Assembly: GCA_033239005.1 (NCBI GenBank) | Contig: BSQZ01000005.1 | Location: 5,050,001 to 5,114,000 of the forward strand | Reading direction: 5' to 3' | Length of the DNA: 64,000 nucleotides | Source of the DNA: Lamellibrachia satsuma | Lineage: Eukaryota; Annelida; Polychaeta; Sabellida; Siboglinidae | Part shown: positions 36,148 through 49,400 of the stretch, in pieces | Numbering within the stretch: position 1 is the first letter of the stretch | Layout: each line of letters starts with the position of its first letter | Notes under the pieces: model-generated | The model's input: only the letters and a program-made list of their open reading frames with translations | Database searches by the model: none | Told to the model about the DNA's origin: nothing | Made by a program: the position numbers and the translations under genes

Positions 36148-36990
36148 GTGCATAAAAAACTATATATGCTTGATGACGCTTCTTACGCTGCACCTCACAT
36201 TTACTGCTTAACTATATATATTTTTTGGTGCGAAATCATGTTTTGCCCAACAAGTGTTTCGATCAACGCATAACGTCGCAAATCGGAGTGTTAAATTACC
36301 AAACATTTAAGCTTTTCGCGTTGGCTATGAAAAACATGTCCTTTCCGGATCGTTAGCAGTTCATTTCCCAAAACAATTCCACCTGCAGCACCGACACAAC
36401 CTGGCACCGCTAAATCACTGTACGGTCGACTATAGACACGGCAAATTGCTGTCGTTTTCCAGTGGAAGGTGGCGATAAACCGCAGGGGACCAGAATAATC
36501 CGGTTTGTTGTCGACGTGCATAAAAACAAAATATGCTTGATGAGGCTTTTAACGCTGCATCTCACATTTACTGCTTAACTATGTTTTTCTGTGCGAAATC
36601 ATGTTTCGCCCAACAAGTGTTTCTGTATCAACGCATAACGTCGTATATAGAAGTGTTAAATTACCAAACATTTAGGCCTTTCGCATTGGCTTAGAAAATG
36701 AAAAACATGTCCTTTCCGGATCGTTAGCAGTTCATTTTCTAATACAATTCCACCTGCAGCCCCGACACACCCTGGCACCGCTAAATCACTGTACGGTCGA
36801 CTAGACACGGCAAATTGCTGTCGTTTTCCAGTAAACATGTCGCGGCACAAGAAATTACCATAGTTCTGTCATAAACAAATCGCACAATTTAAATGAAACA
36901 ACCCAGGGACGACTTTCTTTATCTAGGCACCAGCAAAAAGGTGGAGATATATCGCAGGGGACCGGAATAATCCGGTTTGTTGTCGACGTG
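36148..36990. repeat. Imperfect tandem duplication, about 375-bp unit
   Basis: The block 36148-36523 (ATGCTTGATG, ..., CCTTTCCGGATCGTTAGCAG, ..., TTTGTTGTCGACGTGCA) is repeated from about 36524 to 36990. The second copy keeps about 100 bases (36837-36940) that the first lacks. Minus-strand frames in both copies share DLAVPGCVGAAGGIVL and ELLTIRKGHVFH, but indels break them. Confidence 0.8.
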
Positions 36991-37414
36991 CAGAAAGCGA
37001 CAAAACCACTGTTCACACGCCCCGGTACAGCTTAGTGAGACGCGGCACCTGCCACTTTGCAAGCATGAGGCTGGGCCAATACAATGTGTGGAGTTGACAT
37101 ATCTTCCCCAACACTGTTCTTTTAAATAAACAGTCATATGTCCTGTACTCGGGAAATGGCACCGTTTAATTTAATATCTCCATTGGTGAAATTATCTAAG
37201 AAAAACGGCGCGTTACGATAATGTGTCTCTCGAATATTGAGACAGGATTTTATTTTAATATAAACGTTGATATACCCAAAGTAAACCTTAATTTACGAGG
37301 ACACCGTTTACACACAGGGTGACGTGGTTGGTAATGAACAACAGACGTGTGAATAGCAATGTTGAGTAGCGTCGTTGCTATGTTTTCATAATCACCTACA
37401 ACGATCGGACGCGA

Positions 37415-37585
37415 ACTGCGCCGTGAAGTTTCTCAACACCCTGTACAAATATGACAAAGGCGACTTGTAGCACGTTATTTCCTTCGCCAGGTGGAGCGAG
37501 TTGGCCTCCTGTTGCGTCGAGTACAGCTGTTCTCGCCGGGAAAGACGGTTGTTTACCGCATAGTTCGATTTTTTTTCTCACGACT
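37415..37585. repeat. Dispersed repeat, copy 1 (relative at 41.7 kb)
   Basis: GTGAAGTTTCTCAACACCC to GTTTACCGCATAGTTCGAT is about 85-90 percent identical by eye to 41671-41825, same orientation. On the minus strand both keep KKIELCGKQP and LAPPGEGNN, but a frameshift separates the middles, so coding is doubtful. Confidence 0.75.
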
Positions 37586-37883
37586 AAACCGTTCACTTTA
37601 ACCTAATGCAGTGAATTGCAGCCACCAAGATCTCAACTGCAGTATTTACATCATGTCGACAGTATACAACTGATCTTTTCGAGTCACCCTTGACAGTGTT
37701 CGAAATGACCACTGACTCTTGGGGGTCCCCTAAAAATATTGGTCACCCCCCCGAAAAAAAATCTTTAAAAGTCATCTTTTCAGGCGCTGTAATGGCTATT
37801 AGCGCCTATTTTTTGTAAAAAGACTTGCTTGCTATCATAGCGACCTGTAGTTATTTTACCAACCTAGGTTAAATGCACATGTT

Positions 37884-37926
37884 GTAAGTCGCTCTGGTTA
37901 AGAGCGTCTGCTAAATGACTAAATTG
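37884..37926 (+). mobile_element. L2/V-SINE-type 3' tail motif
   Basis: TAAGTCGCTCTGGTTAAGAG followed by CGTCTGCTAAATGACTAAA matches the widely conserved tail shared by V-SINEs and L2-clade LINEs of fish and other animals. No tRNA-like head was found upstream, so only the end is present. Confidence 0.7.
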
Positions 37927-37929
37927 CGC

Positions 37930-40250
37930 TTGCAGAAACAGTGCTCTGTAATTCTGAGAAGTAAAATACCAAGGTGAAATGTGCCTCAACTAGACACTCA
38001 TTGGTGGCATTACTGCAGACACCCAACAGATGGCGCCCTTAACAACAGAACACACACTCATCAATGCTATCAGTGAAATTATTTAAGATGTTTTTAACAG
38101 AGATTAACTGAATGACAATAGAGTGAGCTGAACGAATCAGCTAAACTATTAACAGAATGATGTCGAGTTCTGCGAAAACCGTCAAGTTCTGGTTGCGAGA
38201 TTGATCGAGTTCTGCGAAGACCGTCGAGTTGTATCACAGACGAACCAGAGTAGCCTCACACGCAGCAACATGTAGTATATAGTGTATGTATTTTTTTTTT
38301 TACAATTATTGCATTAAATGTTGAATTTAATATTTCGGTGTTGTGGAAATGGGAATATACTGCAACATGTAATATGATATGATTTCCAGCAATCGTTGTT
38401 TTTATTCCCTTTAAACTTACTAGAAACTGTCTAATCCTTTTGTTTGAGTCAGCGCCCACACAATAATTATTACGGAACAGCTGAAGAATAAAAAAGCAAC
38501 GGTTTTTTATTGGCAACGGTCCATAAATTTCGAATGATGATTGTCAATGACGTAAGTTAAATATGTGGGCCAATCTAACGCGTACGTATAATCACGAGAT
38601 CACGGGATAATTTCGGTGCGTTTCGAACGAGCTGCGAGTGTCACTGTTCGAAGTCGTTTTTACGCGTCATCGTCTACCGAAGATTTGCGAATTTCCAAAC
38701 AATAATTATTCACAATGGATCAACATTATAATTGGTAAGTTTAACATTTCCTGTTCTTCTGACTCAAATATGTCACGAGTACTTTCGTGCTTAACGATTC
38801 TCGTTTGAGCTCGGATCCCCGCATGAAGATTTTGGCAATATAGCCTATATAAGTTGTTGTTAATATTATTACTATTATTTTGTACCACAATGTATATATA
38901 AATGCGTGATATATCTCATGCGCCATTGCATGGTGTTAGATAGTCTAACGCTTGTTTTTATTGTTGTGGGTGACCAGTTGTTGAACCACTTCATAACATC
39001 CATGGACGCTTGGAGTCGGTCGACTCAACTGAAGCTATGTCTGTCTACGGACTTGCAACGCTAATGGTGAAAGTCCCAGAAATTCCTGGCGTCGGTGGAA
39101 CACCCCGGCCCCGTTCGCGGCTAGGCACTGAGCGTAAACATTATGACGTCGTCTTCAGACGCAACAGAAGATAACACGGCTACCGGAAGTGACGCGTGAA
39201 GGCACTGCACAGTTGGACGGATGTCCTACAGTCGAGACTACCCGTCGGTAGGGTCGCACACCTTCTCAGAGGTAAGCCCAAGAAAGCCCTCCGAAGTTTA
39301 TAACTAATTTACAAATATGTAAGCCATATTACCAGGATAACCAGTAAAGTTATTTAAACGGTAATCGGCTAATCATCGGTGACCTTTCATTTCAGGTGCC
39401 TCACGCGTGCTTCCGGTTTGACTGATCGCTGTTGCGGCTGCAGACGCGTTGGTAGTAAGGTTCGATTTTATGTCTTTATAGTATTCTAGTTTTATGGAGA
39501 GGATTTGCCCCGGGGGACCGGGGAACCTCCGGGGAGATGCACACGTGTACGGTGTTACGGAGCGTTTATGATTTATTCAGACAAACGACTGCAGTGGACG
39601 TGACGACAAGTTCCGGATTAAAAAAATTATATGAATATTTATTATCTAATATTTGATTTCCTATTACGTATGTTAATATTACATTTGCTCAGCCTCAGTG
39701 CCTAGTTTGTGTTTCGGAGGAACCATAGCGCGAGCGAGACGATATAGTTCTACCGATCGGTAAACGTCACTTGCCACGCAACGCTAACGCTGACCCTGGC
39801 GAACGCCACTCTTTCTTCAACTGTGCAGCGTCATCGGGAACATCTACCGATGAACATTATGCGATGGACGCCAATCGAGGCGAAGGTCATCAATCGTGAC
39901 AGCAAACGAACGGTATCGGAAGAACGGACAGACGTCACAAACCGCCCGTCTTCGACGCGATCGATCGAGGCGCTCGTTCGACGGAAACATCCATCGTGTA
40001 CGTGGATGGGCGCTCTCGGACTCGACGCCGGGAACATTGGTGTTGACGCGAGGGAACATTCTCTCTGACGCAACCGGTGATAAACGTTTGTTTGTAAAAC
40101 AATGGACAATGTGTTGTCAAAGGACTCTCCTCGCTTCGTCTTTGCTCGCTCATTTAATACAGTTTCTGCTTGGTTATCGTGCAATAAAGTTGTTGTCATA
40201 TATTTATAGCAATACTTCTGTCATATCTTTAATGTATATGTTTCCTACAA
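37930..40250. other. Intergenic, no recognised gene
   Basis: No recognised coding sequence. A GC-rich, CpG-containing segment at about 39820-40080 is open in three overlapping frames, but none resembles a family. A short ATG followed by six codons and a donor at 38715-38736 is too small to call. Confidence 0.35.
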
Positions 40251-40259
40251 AAATGGTAC

Positions 40260-40424
40260 AATCAATGAATCAATCAATGAACTAATCAATGAATGAATCA
40301 ATGAATCGTTCAATGAATCGATAAATGAATCAATCAATGAATCAATCAATGAATCAATTAATCAACCAATGAATCAATGAATGAAATAATGAATGAATGA
40401 ATGAATGAATCAATTAACCAACCA
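40260..40424. repeat. AATC/AATG tetranucleotide repeat
   Basis: About 160 bases of imperfect AATCAATG and GAATGAAT units running directly into the GCCA array. Confidence 0.9.
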
Positions 40425-40425
40425 A

Positions 40426-40732
<307 letters not shown>

Positions 40733-41429
40733 ACCAACCAACCAACAAATCAGTAATTTAATTACCAACTAACAACAGTACGAATATCATTAATATAAAA
40801 GACAACGCCACTTGCAACACGTAAAACTCAGGTATAAATAAACAATAGGCAGTCTTAATAAAATGTTCAGTGGCCATCGTATTGGAACAACCAAATAATG
40901 TCACCCAATGGATCATGATATTTCTGAATCCCGGTTGATCATTATGATAAATTATATTTTTTACCGATGTTTCCCAAGTTGTTATTTTCCAGTTTTGTTA
41001 TACGTTTGTGTAGTTTGTGTCCCGTTTGAGGGCCTGTGGCTCTGAAGAATAATGGGTGTGCTTCTGTACAGCCCCTTCCATGGCAGCTCTTGACCGACCT
41101 ATTGCTACATGTAGAAAAAGCATCACGTTATATTTGTACAAACATGCATCATGGTGTCACTCTAGGGCAGATATATAAAGGCACTCCCGACGTACAGTCA
41201 GTGTAAGCTTACAACTGACACTGTCCACACACCTCCCGAGGTTTACAGTTCTAAGAGCTCGACGCATATACCCTATTCCATTCTTCCTCCTCGCTGCAGG
41301 TGCTGACGCGTCTTCTCCTTGGCTTCTTCACTGCTTCTTTGGTTCCGTTCCGTGTACCTCGACTAGCTGCCGGTGACTTAACCTTCTCCTTTCCCTTTCC
41401 TGACTCACGATCACCGAGTTCAACGTGTG

Positions 41430-41625
41430 TGTGATGAATTCCAGTTTATTAGGAAATTATAAAAAACTTAAATGTGTAATGCGTACTTATTAAATAAGTA
41501 ACACAGTGTTCTCTTGATCACGACTATAAATTTACCAAATCATGTGTGGGAAATAAATACCCCCGGGGGCGTCTTGCCCCGCACTGTAAGGGGGTATGTT
41601 GCCCTATAAACTGGAATTCATCACA
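41430..41625. mobile_element. Small foldback element, 196 bp
   Basis: TGTGATGAATTCCAGTTTAT at 41430-41449 is the exact reverse complement of 41606-41625. The outer ends are TG and CA. No clear target duplication was seen. It could be a MITE or a very short solo LTR with extended inverted ends. Confidence 0.6.
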
Positions 41626-41670
41626 TGTTTTCGTTAATATGAACCTGGCCGCATTTTAATACAACGACAC

Positions 41671-41825
41671 AGTGAAGTTTCTCAACACCCCGTGCAACTA
41701 TGGCAAAGGCGACTTGTAACGCGTTATTTCCTTCGCCAGGTGGAGCGAGTCGTCTCCTGCAGCGTCGCGCACGGCTGTTGTGAACAGGAAAAACCGGTTG
41801 TTTACCGCATAGCTCGATCTTTTTG
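41671..41825. repeat. Dispersed repeat, copy 2 (relative at 37.4 kb)
   Basis: Same-orientation relative of 37415-37585, sharing GACTTGTA, GCGTTATTTCCTTCGCCAGG and the GTTTACCGCATAG end. Confidence 0.75.
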
Positions 41826-41869
41826 TCACGCCGTTGGTCTTGCCTGGGTAGAAGTGGTGACATAGGCAA

Positions 41870-43438
41870 TGGTTACTCTAGACAGGTTCGTCTGAAACGC
41901 ATTTACGAAAGGAAACAAACTAACATATTGCGCGCACGCATGCGCAGTGGCACTTGTCCAGAGCTGCCAACCCCCAGAGTTTGCCCTGTATGAGATTATT
42001 GATGCTGAGCGCGGGGCAAAGCTCCGCCCAGCACCGAAGGCGCTGGGGGAAAGCACTAGAGGTGGTTTAGCCCTCCTCTCGTTGGTGGGGCTACGAGGGG
42101 CCTCCCCTGGAAATTTTTTATAATGTAGAATCAAATTGCAGCTACTTCCAGCATTTCAGGGTTGAAAAAAAAATGTTTTTCAGTACCCATATTTGTTAGT
42201 TTAACGAGAATATTTCATTTACCGATGCGCGAAATGTCGAAATGCATATACAAACTAGATTAAATGTGCATACCTTATCTATCTAACTTCCGGACAGTAG
42301 GTCCCTGTATTTTAGCAGCTGGATGTTGATAACAAGGTTCCCACAGGCAAATAATTAGAAATAATATCGCATTCAAGAAACAAAGTATTGTATAATGTCA
42401 AATATTGCACACAACATGCATTGTTTCTGTTCACATATTGTGGAAACTGCTGTAGTCATGTTTTTGAGCTTCGAAAAGGGTGATATAAATACCTTTTTAC
42501 GCATAACATGTTTAATAATTTACATGTTCCGTAGTTCAGTATGTATTGTGCATGCACTGTGCATGGTTACTGTACATATTACATGTAACGTCGAAATTGA
42601 GGTGGGCAGGGATCCTAGGCAAGTGCTGTCAAACTTAACCATTTCTTCGCAACCTTTTACAGATTGCGAAGAAACAGTTTGTCGTATGATTTAAAAGTCA
42701 AAATATGTTGAAAACAATTTCCCACCAGCTCGCGGATGTTCCTGTGGTATAATGACGCCAAAAACAGTGTTCACTGCGCTCATACTCGCTAGGTGGCAAG
42801 CATGTGTTTTACCAATAAAAACAATCTAGAACAGAAAGGCGTGTAGTTGCAAGAAATGCTGGTACCCTCTGACGGCTACTTAATTGATATAAACAAAATT
42901 ATGTGTGCGCGTAAAATCGTAAGAACGGGCCACTAGACCTGCGCCTTCTTCTTGTAGCTGGAATGCTAGCAAAGACGTTGCTTAGTGAGTCTGGCAAATT
43001 TAAGAAAGGTGTACTCACCCCGGGGCCATACGACTTACCTAAACCGAATGTTTTGCAACCCAACGGCCACAGCAAAACACGAGAATAGGTGCTGCCACCT
43101 ATTCGTATGTCGTCAAGACTCGGTTATTAAATGGTTATTTCCTGAGAAGTCTATCGTCTACAGCATCATATGTATAATCGATTGTGTGAAAATTACAGCA
43201 ATTTCTAGGCGTTACATTTCCCAAGTACACAGATAACACCTATCGACTAGTGGGAAACAGTAAATAGTACACAATGAATCACCAGGTGGCATAACAGCGT
43301 AAATGAAAACGAGGCTATTCCAGAAAAATCTCTCGGTCTAAATAAACGTGGTTTCGCTAGTGTGTGGTCTTGGTTTGGCAGCATTCGTTTGCGTAACTTA
43401 GAATTGCCAATTTGCAAATATCAACGCAGAAACTAAAC
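41870..43438. other. Upstream region of the FKBP gene
   Basis: No gene recognised. It should include the FKBP promoter and 5' UTR; no obvious TATA box is placed near 43.3-43.4 kb. A G-rich repeat-like block lies at about 41990-42130. A segment at 42497-42570 (CATGTTTAATAATTTACATG, then GTAGTTCAGTATG) is repeated at about 57663-57722. Confidence 0.35.
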
Positions 43439-46400
43439 ATGTCCGAAGACGCAGTGCCGCCAACTGAAAGCATGAGCGTTGACGATAACTCCAACACACC
43501 GGCTCCAGGGTCGCTGGGAAGCTACACGCCGGGACCCGACGCAGTAGACATCACCCCAAACAAAGACGGCGGCGTCCTTAAAGAGATAAAACAGCAAGGC
43601 ACAGGCGATAGTTACCCGCACACTGACGACAAGGTCTCGGTACACTATGTAGGAACGCTTACAGACGGATCAAAATTCGACTCGAGTCGCGACAGGGGAG
43701 AAAAATTTGAATTCGATTTGGGAAAAGGTATATCTTAAGTATAGGCCTTCGATAAGTATAACATTAAATGATTAACTCGGTGTCAATTGTCCGTGACCGT
43801 GGATTACAATTGTGTATGTCAGACTAGAGTTTGATATCTCAAATGTATTTGTTTATAATAAATTCGCTTAAACGCTAGAAACCCATGTAACATTAATTTG
43901 AGCAGCAGGAATGATTGTATTACATTATATAATTATTCTGGAAGAGATTTACTATGTCTATACCCTTATGAAAATATACCATGGCAAATGCATGGTATAC
44001 CATGGCGTTTTGAAACAGGTAAACCATGGTAAATACCATGGTATACTATGGAATACCATGGTATATTTTCATAAGGGTATAGTCTGCACTGTAGTCTAGA
44101 TCCATAAAAACAGTGAAATATATGTGATGGAGGTTAATGATAGATTACATTATATCGTCTTCTAACATCATTGGCAGCAATTTTGTTAACTAAGAATGTT
44201 CTTATTTTGGAAAACAATATAACTTTCAAATGCCACATCTGCATATTCACTCAGCTCAGTAGATATCTAGCATGCATAGGCTATTGCATTCTTACAGCAT
44301 AACATAATCCTTGCTTTTAAAATGAGCATCTTGTTTATTGAAATTATTGTTTTTTTCTTCTATTTGCAGGCAGTGTTATCAAAGCATGGGACATTGGAGT
44401 GGCCACCATGAAGAAGGGGGAGATTGCTGTGCTGACATGCAAATCAGAATATGCCTATGGGGAGTCTGGCTCCCCACCAAAGATACCCCCAAATGCAACC
44501 CTTGTGTTTGAGGTAGAGTTATTTGATTGGAAAGGTGAGTATTGTATCACAGATATTTGACAGCCATTTTAAGCCAAGTTTTACTACATGGCAACTGGAG
44601 AAACAGGGTTTACCTTATAATCATCAGACACTGCACTAATCATAGTCAAATATAGTATCACACACAATTTACCATGACTTAATTGGAAATCTCTTAAATT
44701 TGTTTAATTAAATGTTGACTTACTACTGGTGTTGTAAAATTTGTTTATTGAGTACCAAGACAATGTTACAAAACAAATTATACCTGTGTTTAAGCTCCCC
44801 CCACTATTGCCACAAAATAAATCTTGAGTAGATCCCTATTTCAACATGTCCTCCATGCATTTATTTTGTATCACCACTATAAATGTAATTAAATGTACTG
44901 TTGTTCACCTGTTGATCCCCCATTGACTATACATACCCTCAAAGCCTAGGTCGATTACTTGAACAGAAGTAATGTAAACCTAAATATATTTTATTATATA
45001 AGTTACATGCAAAATAATAATAAAACCAATCGTTGGTGAGATGTATAGCTTATGATCAACATCGGTATCTTCAGGGAATGATGTATCAGAAAATCAAGAT
45101 GGCGGAGTATTCAAGAGCCAACTTCAGGCTGGAGAAGGCTACAGTTCACCAAACGACTGTGCCACTTGTGAAAGTAGGTGGACATCTCAGGATTTGTTTC
45201 CTGTGAAAATTCAAATGTAAAATGTTCACTTATGAGGTATTTTGGTCTGTGACACTAAAGTCTCCCTTTATCAGCATGACAAGGTATTTGATATGTTACA
45301 GTGGACCCTGCTAACATAATCGTTGGTAACAGAATCAGCTATTTGGTTGAATCAAATGTACTGATTGGGACAGAATCATTCCCTATTCTTGCTTTATTAA
45401 AATGTGCAGCTTACCTGAATCTGTTGATAAATAGCATCAAATAGCTCATGGGTAACTGAATCAGCCATTTGGTACAATCAAATATATTGGCTCCGACAGA
45501 ATCATTCCATATACCAGCTGTATAAAAGAGCTGCTTAATTTAATCAATCACATAATATAATAAAATTGCTATGGCCTAAAAAGTGAATCTGTTAGGTAGA
45601 GTGAAGTTCTATAGGTCTAACCATAATAGATAAGGTATGTTTGCCACATGATCACTTTGATACTTTCTCTTACAGTTCATCTGGTTGGCAAGTGCAATGG
45701 CCAGGTGTTTGAGGATCGGGATGTGAGTTTTGTGATGGGTGAAGGTTCCGAGGTGGGTCTCCTCAATTCAGTCGAATATGCAATACGCAAGTTCAAGAAG
45801 GCAGAAAAGGCCTTGTTGACTGTAGCTTCGAGATACGGCTATGGCACCAGCGGAAACACAGAGTTCAACATTCCACCTAATGCAGATCTCGAATATGAAG
45901 TCAAGTTAAAGACATTCGAGAAGGTAAGTTTGATCAACATGACAACATCACTGTATCTTGAACCACCTAGATGGTGCCTCATACACTATAGTATTGTATT
46001 CATGTGCCATAGGCCTATAATTATATTGATCACCCTAACAGAAACAGATTATACATATCTGGTTAACTTAAGACTACAATTATTCAGGTCAGTATGAAAT
46101 AATGTGGGCAACTCTGTTGTACTTTTTCCTATATGAGCTGCTCAGTTATATTGAATTAAAATAAAAAAATTTGGAAATAGAAAACCACTTTCTGTTCTTT
46201 TTACCCTAATTATTTGCTTGTAGATCATATACATTTCAATTGCCATAACAAACAACCATCTCTAAGGTAATTTTTGAAATGTAGATAAAGACCTCCCACA
46301 TATAATGGACATCGTAATCATCATTACCTTCCATGTCACACGATCACAGGTGTCCTCAAACAGTTCTGCTATGCTCTTTCCTAGTGAGGTTGCTAGACCC

Positions 46401-49400
46401 CCGGGATTCTAATTCTTTATACCGACTTCTGCTTCTTTCTCCCTCAATTTTTCCTGTTGTTATTAAGCATCATATAAATGGATATGAAGACTATTGACCA
46501 TAGACTGTTGTGTCTGCAGGTGAAGGAGTCATGGGAGATGGATGAGGACGAGAAGCTGGAGCAGGCAGATATGATGAAAGGCAAGGGCACAAGTTTCTTC
46601 AAAGTGAGTGTGTGTTGATATCTCCTCACGTTGTCCCATCAGTTGATGGTCTATCTTTGGCTAAGCTCCACGTATATTAGACAGGAGATTGACGTCTGTC
46701 TAGATGCCGTCACTTGCATGACTGTGTGTAGTCACTTCTGCTGTCTTGCATTTACATCCAAACAGTGAAGGTCTCCAGACATATGATGGCATAATGTGAG
46801 AATTTTCTGTCATGTGATCTTGCCACAATGACTACTTGGTCATTGATGGTTTTTAGTGTCTAGGTAGTTACAATGTTGATGCATAACTAACGTATCGAAA
46901 GTTTCCCAGATGTTTAAATCCTGTGTAACTCTGAAGACATTTAAATAGTCTTATGACAACCAAAAAACAATCGATTATCTGTTTTGTTTGCAGAAGGGTA
47001 AACTGGTGGTAGCGCTGCGCTACTACAAGAAGGTGGTGAGTTTCCTGGAGAATGAGACGTCATACGAGGGAGATAAGGCGGAGAAGCGTAAGGCGTTGCT
47101 GCTTGCAGTGTTCCTCAACCTCGCCATGTGCCACTTGAAGCAGGGAGAAGACTTGGAGGCATGCGCACAGTGCGACAAGGCGCTCGAACTTGATCCCAGC
47201 AACGAGAAGGGACTCTTCAGACGGGGCACAGTGAGTTTAGTTGCGGTCAAATGTAAAGTTATATTATGCTAACAGGATACTTGTTGAAAACTGTATCAGA
47301 AAACTATTGAAGCATCAATGAAATTTGTAATCAAATAAGTATAATTTGCAATTAAATAAGAACAAGTACATGACTTTAAATTAAAATCCCATCAATGAGA
47401 TTATTTCTTTGAAGAAATTATGTTGGTGCTATATTTAGTCTCTGCTCATATGGCTCGGAACACAAATTATGAGCCGTATTTTTTAGGAGACATAAAATTA
47501 AACTAATTACTTTTGAAATTAATTACAGGTGAACTATCGTTGTCCACCTTCAACCAAGTATTCTATTAGTATAACTGTAAAACTTATGTTTTGCGGCTGC
47601 TAGCAGAAAATGTATAACACCATGACATATAGAGAGAATAGGGAATTTATTTGGTTTACTGCTGGAGTATCTTTTATCACTGTACTGGTGTGTTAGATTT
47701 TTCAATGACCTACATGGATTTAACAATAATATTCCCCCATAGTCTTGTACATTAATCTATGGGAAGACAGTTGTAGGAATACATTGAAAGAAGACCTGTT
47801 GCCTTTCTCACTGGCTAGCTTGTCAGGTTGTTAATGTTCTTAATGAAAATCTGCTGTACATATTTCAGGCCCGTCTGAACTTGAAGGAGTTTGAGGAAGC
47901 ATTGAACGACTTCCGTGCTGTCCTGGTGGTTGATCCTAACAACAAGGCAGCAAAGAACCAGGTGGTGTTGACTACACAGAAAATCAAGAAGCAGCATGAT
48001 ACCGAAAAGAAGCTATATTCGAATCTCTTCCGGCAAATGATCCAGACAGAGAGCAAGGTGGGTAGGACGAGGCAGTTTTATAATGTACTGTCAAGTATCA
48101 TATATCAGCATAATTTGGTTCCCAAAAAATTGGGTTGTATTACTGAAATGTGGATTGCGGAAGCACGGCATATTGAAGGAATTGAGTATTGAGATTGTTC
48201 CCTCACAAAAGCATGCAGATTACTGAGAGAAAGCGACTTGGATGAACGAGACATTACTGTAGTAACTAACTGAACAGAGTGTGCTGTCCCCTTTCATAAA
48301 CAAACTTCCCCTTTCATAAATAAATTCATATCCAATTTGTGTACAAAGCGTAACTTTGTTACAAACAAAATAAAAAGAATTATACAGGAAAAGGATTGGA
48401 AGTAAAATCTTGTTATGACTGTCATTCCAAGTTAATGACACACAGTACCTCTGTAATCAGTTGTACTTCTGTAAATTGTTGAATGGAGAACGTCCATTTA
48501 TCCAAGACAATTACATAACCAAGCCATGATTACAGTTGTTTAGGGTGAAGTGTAAGCGCCTTGAGCAATCCTATGGACTGGATACTGCGCTATATAAGAA
48601 CTTACCTTTTTCAGACAGTGTGTCCAGTTGTCATTTTCAAAGTTGGTGGAATTTGTCGATTCAGCTGGATGCATCTTGATATGCGTAAACAGTAGTAAGA
48701 AGACATTTGTGAGCGAAGCAGATCTTAGTATATGCTCATGGTGGATAAGTGACCCAAGCGTCGATATTGTCTCCTGTTTATCTTGAAAAATCTTATTGCT
48801 GGAAGATCAGTACAGTTTTGTATAGTATCCAAGTGGTGCTGCTTTACTTCGACTCATTTCCGCGATCTCACATCGTGCCCCCGCTTTTCAGACCCATCAG
48901 CCCCAGGGAGTTGCTGTTGGGGAGTCGGGGGAAAGCCTTGCCGAGATCGGGGAATGGTCGAATGATATGGCGAAGGGCATGATGACATTGGAGGAGGAGA
49001 TGGAGGCGTTTGGCGAAAAAATGCCAGCCGCACAGTACGACAAGAACTGTGACAAAGAGAACGAAGATCCCAGGCACTCGTGACCTCACTGAATTGTGAC
49101 AGTCTCATTCTGCTGGCCCGGTGCTCATTGCAAATTCTGCTTCAGTGTTCATTCAAACGTTTTGTCATCCGAAATCAAGTGAACCTTTACTTTGGAATGT
49201 GCCTGGCAGCTCAGTTGGTGTGGCGATTCTGAAAAGTGACCTCGTGAGAGAAGACGATGTAAGGTTACTTATCTCTTATTGGACAGCATGTTGACCATTA
49301 ATCTGGATCTTAGATGATTCTAGGCTGTATGCATCAAACACACAGCATATGTGGGTTTATGATTTCCTCTGTATCAGATTGTTTATTAATTTAATAAAAT

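Noticed and set aside
38715..38736. ATG plus six codons followed by a GTAAGT donor, as a first coding exon
   Set aside because: Too short, and no second exon with matching phase or recognisable protein was found.
39823..40285. Possible gene in a GC-rich segment open in several frames
   Set aside because: No frame resembles a family, and several overlapping frames are open equally, as expected from base composition.
48854..49108. Minus-strand hydrophobic frame opposite the alternative FKBP exon
   Set aside because: It is the antisense shadow of the acidic plus-strand exon; the same shadow appears opposite the inverted copy at 51589-51813.
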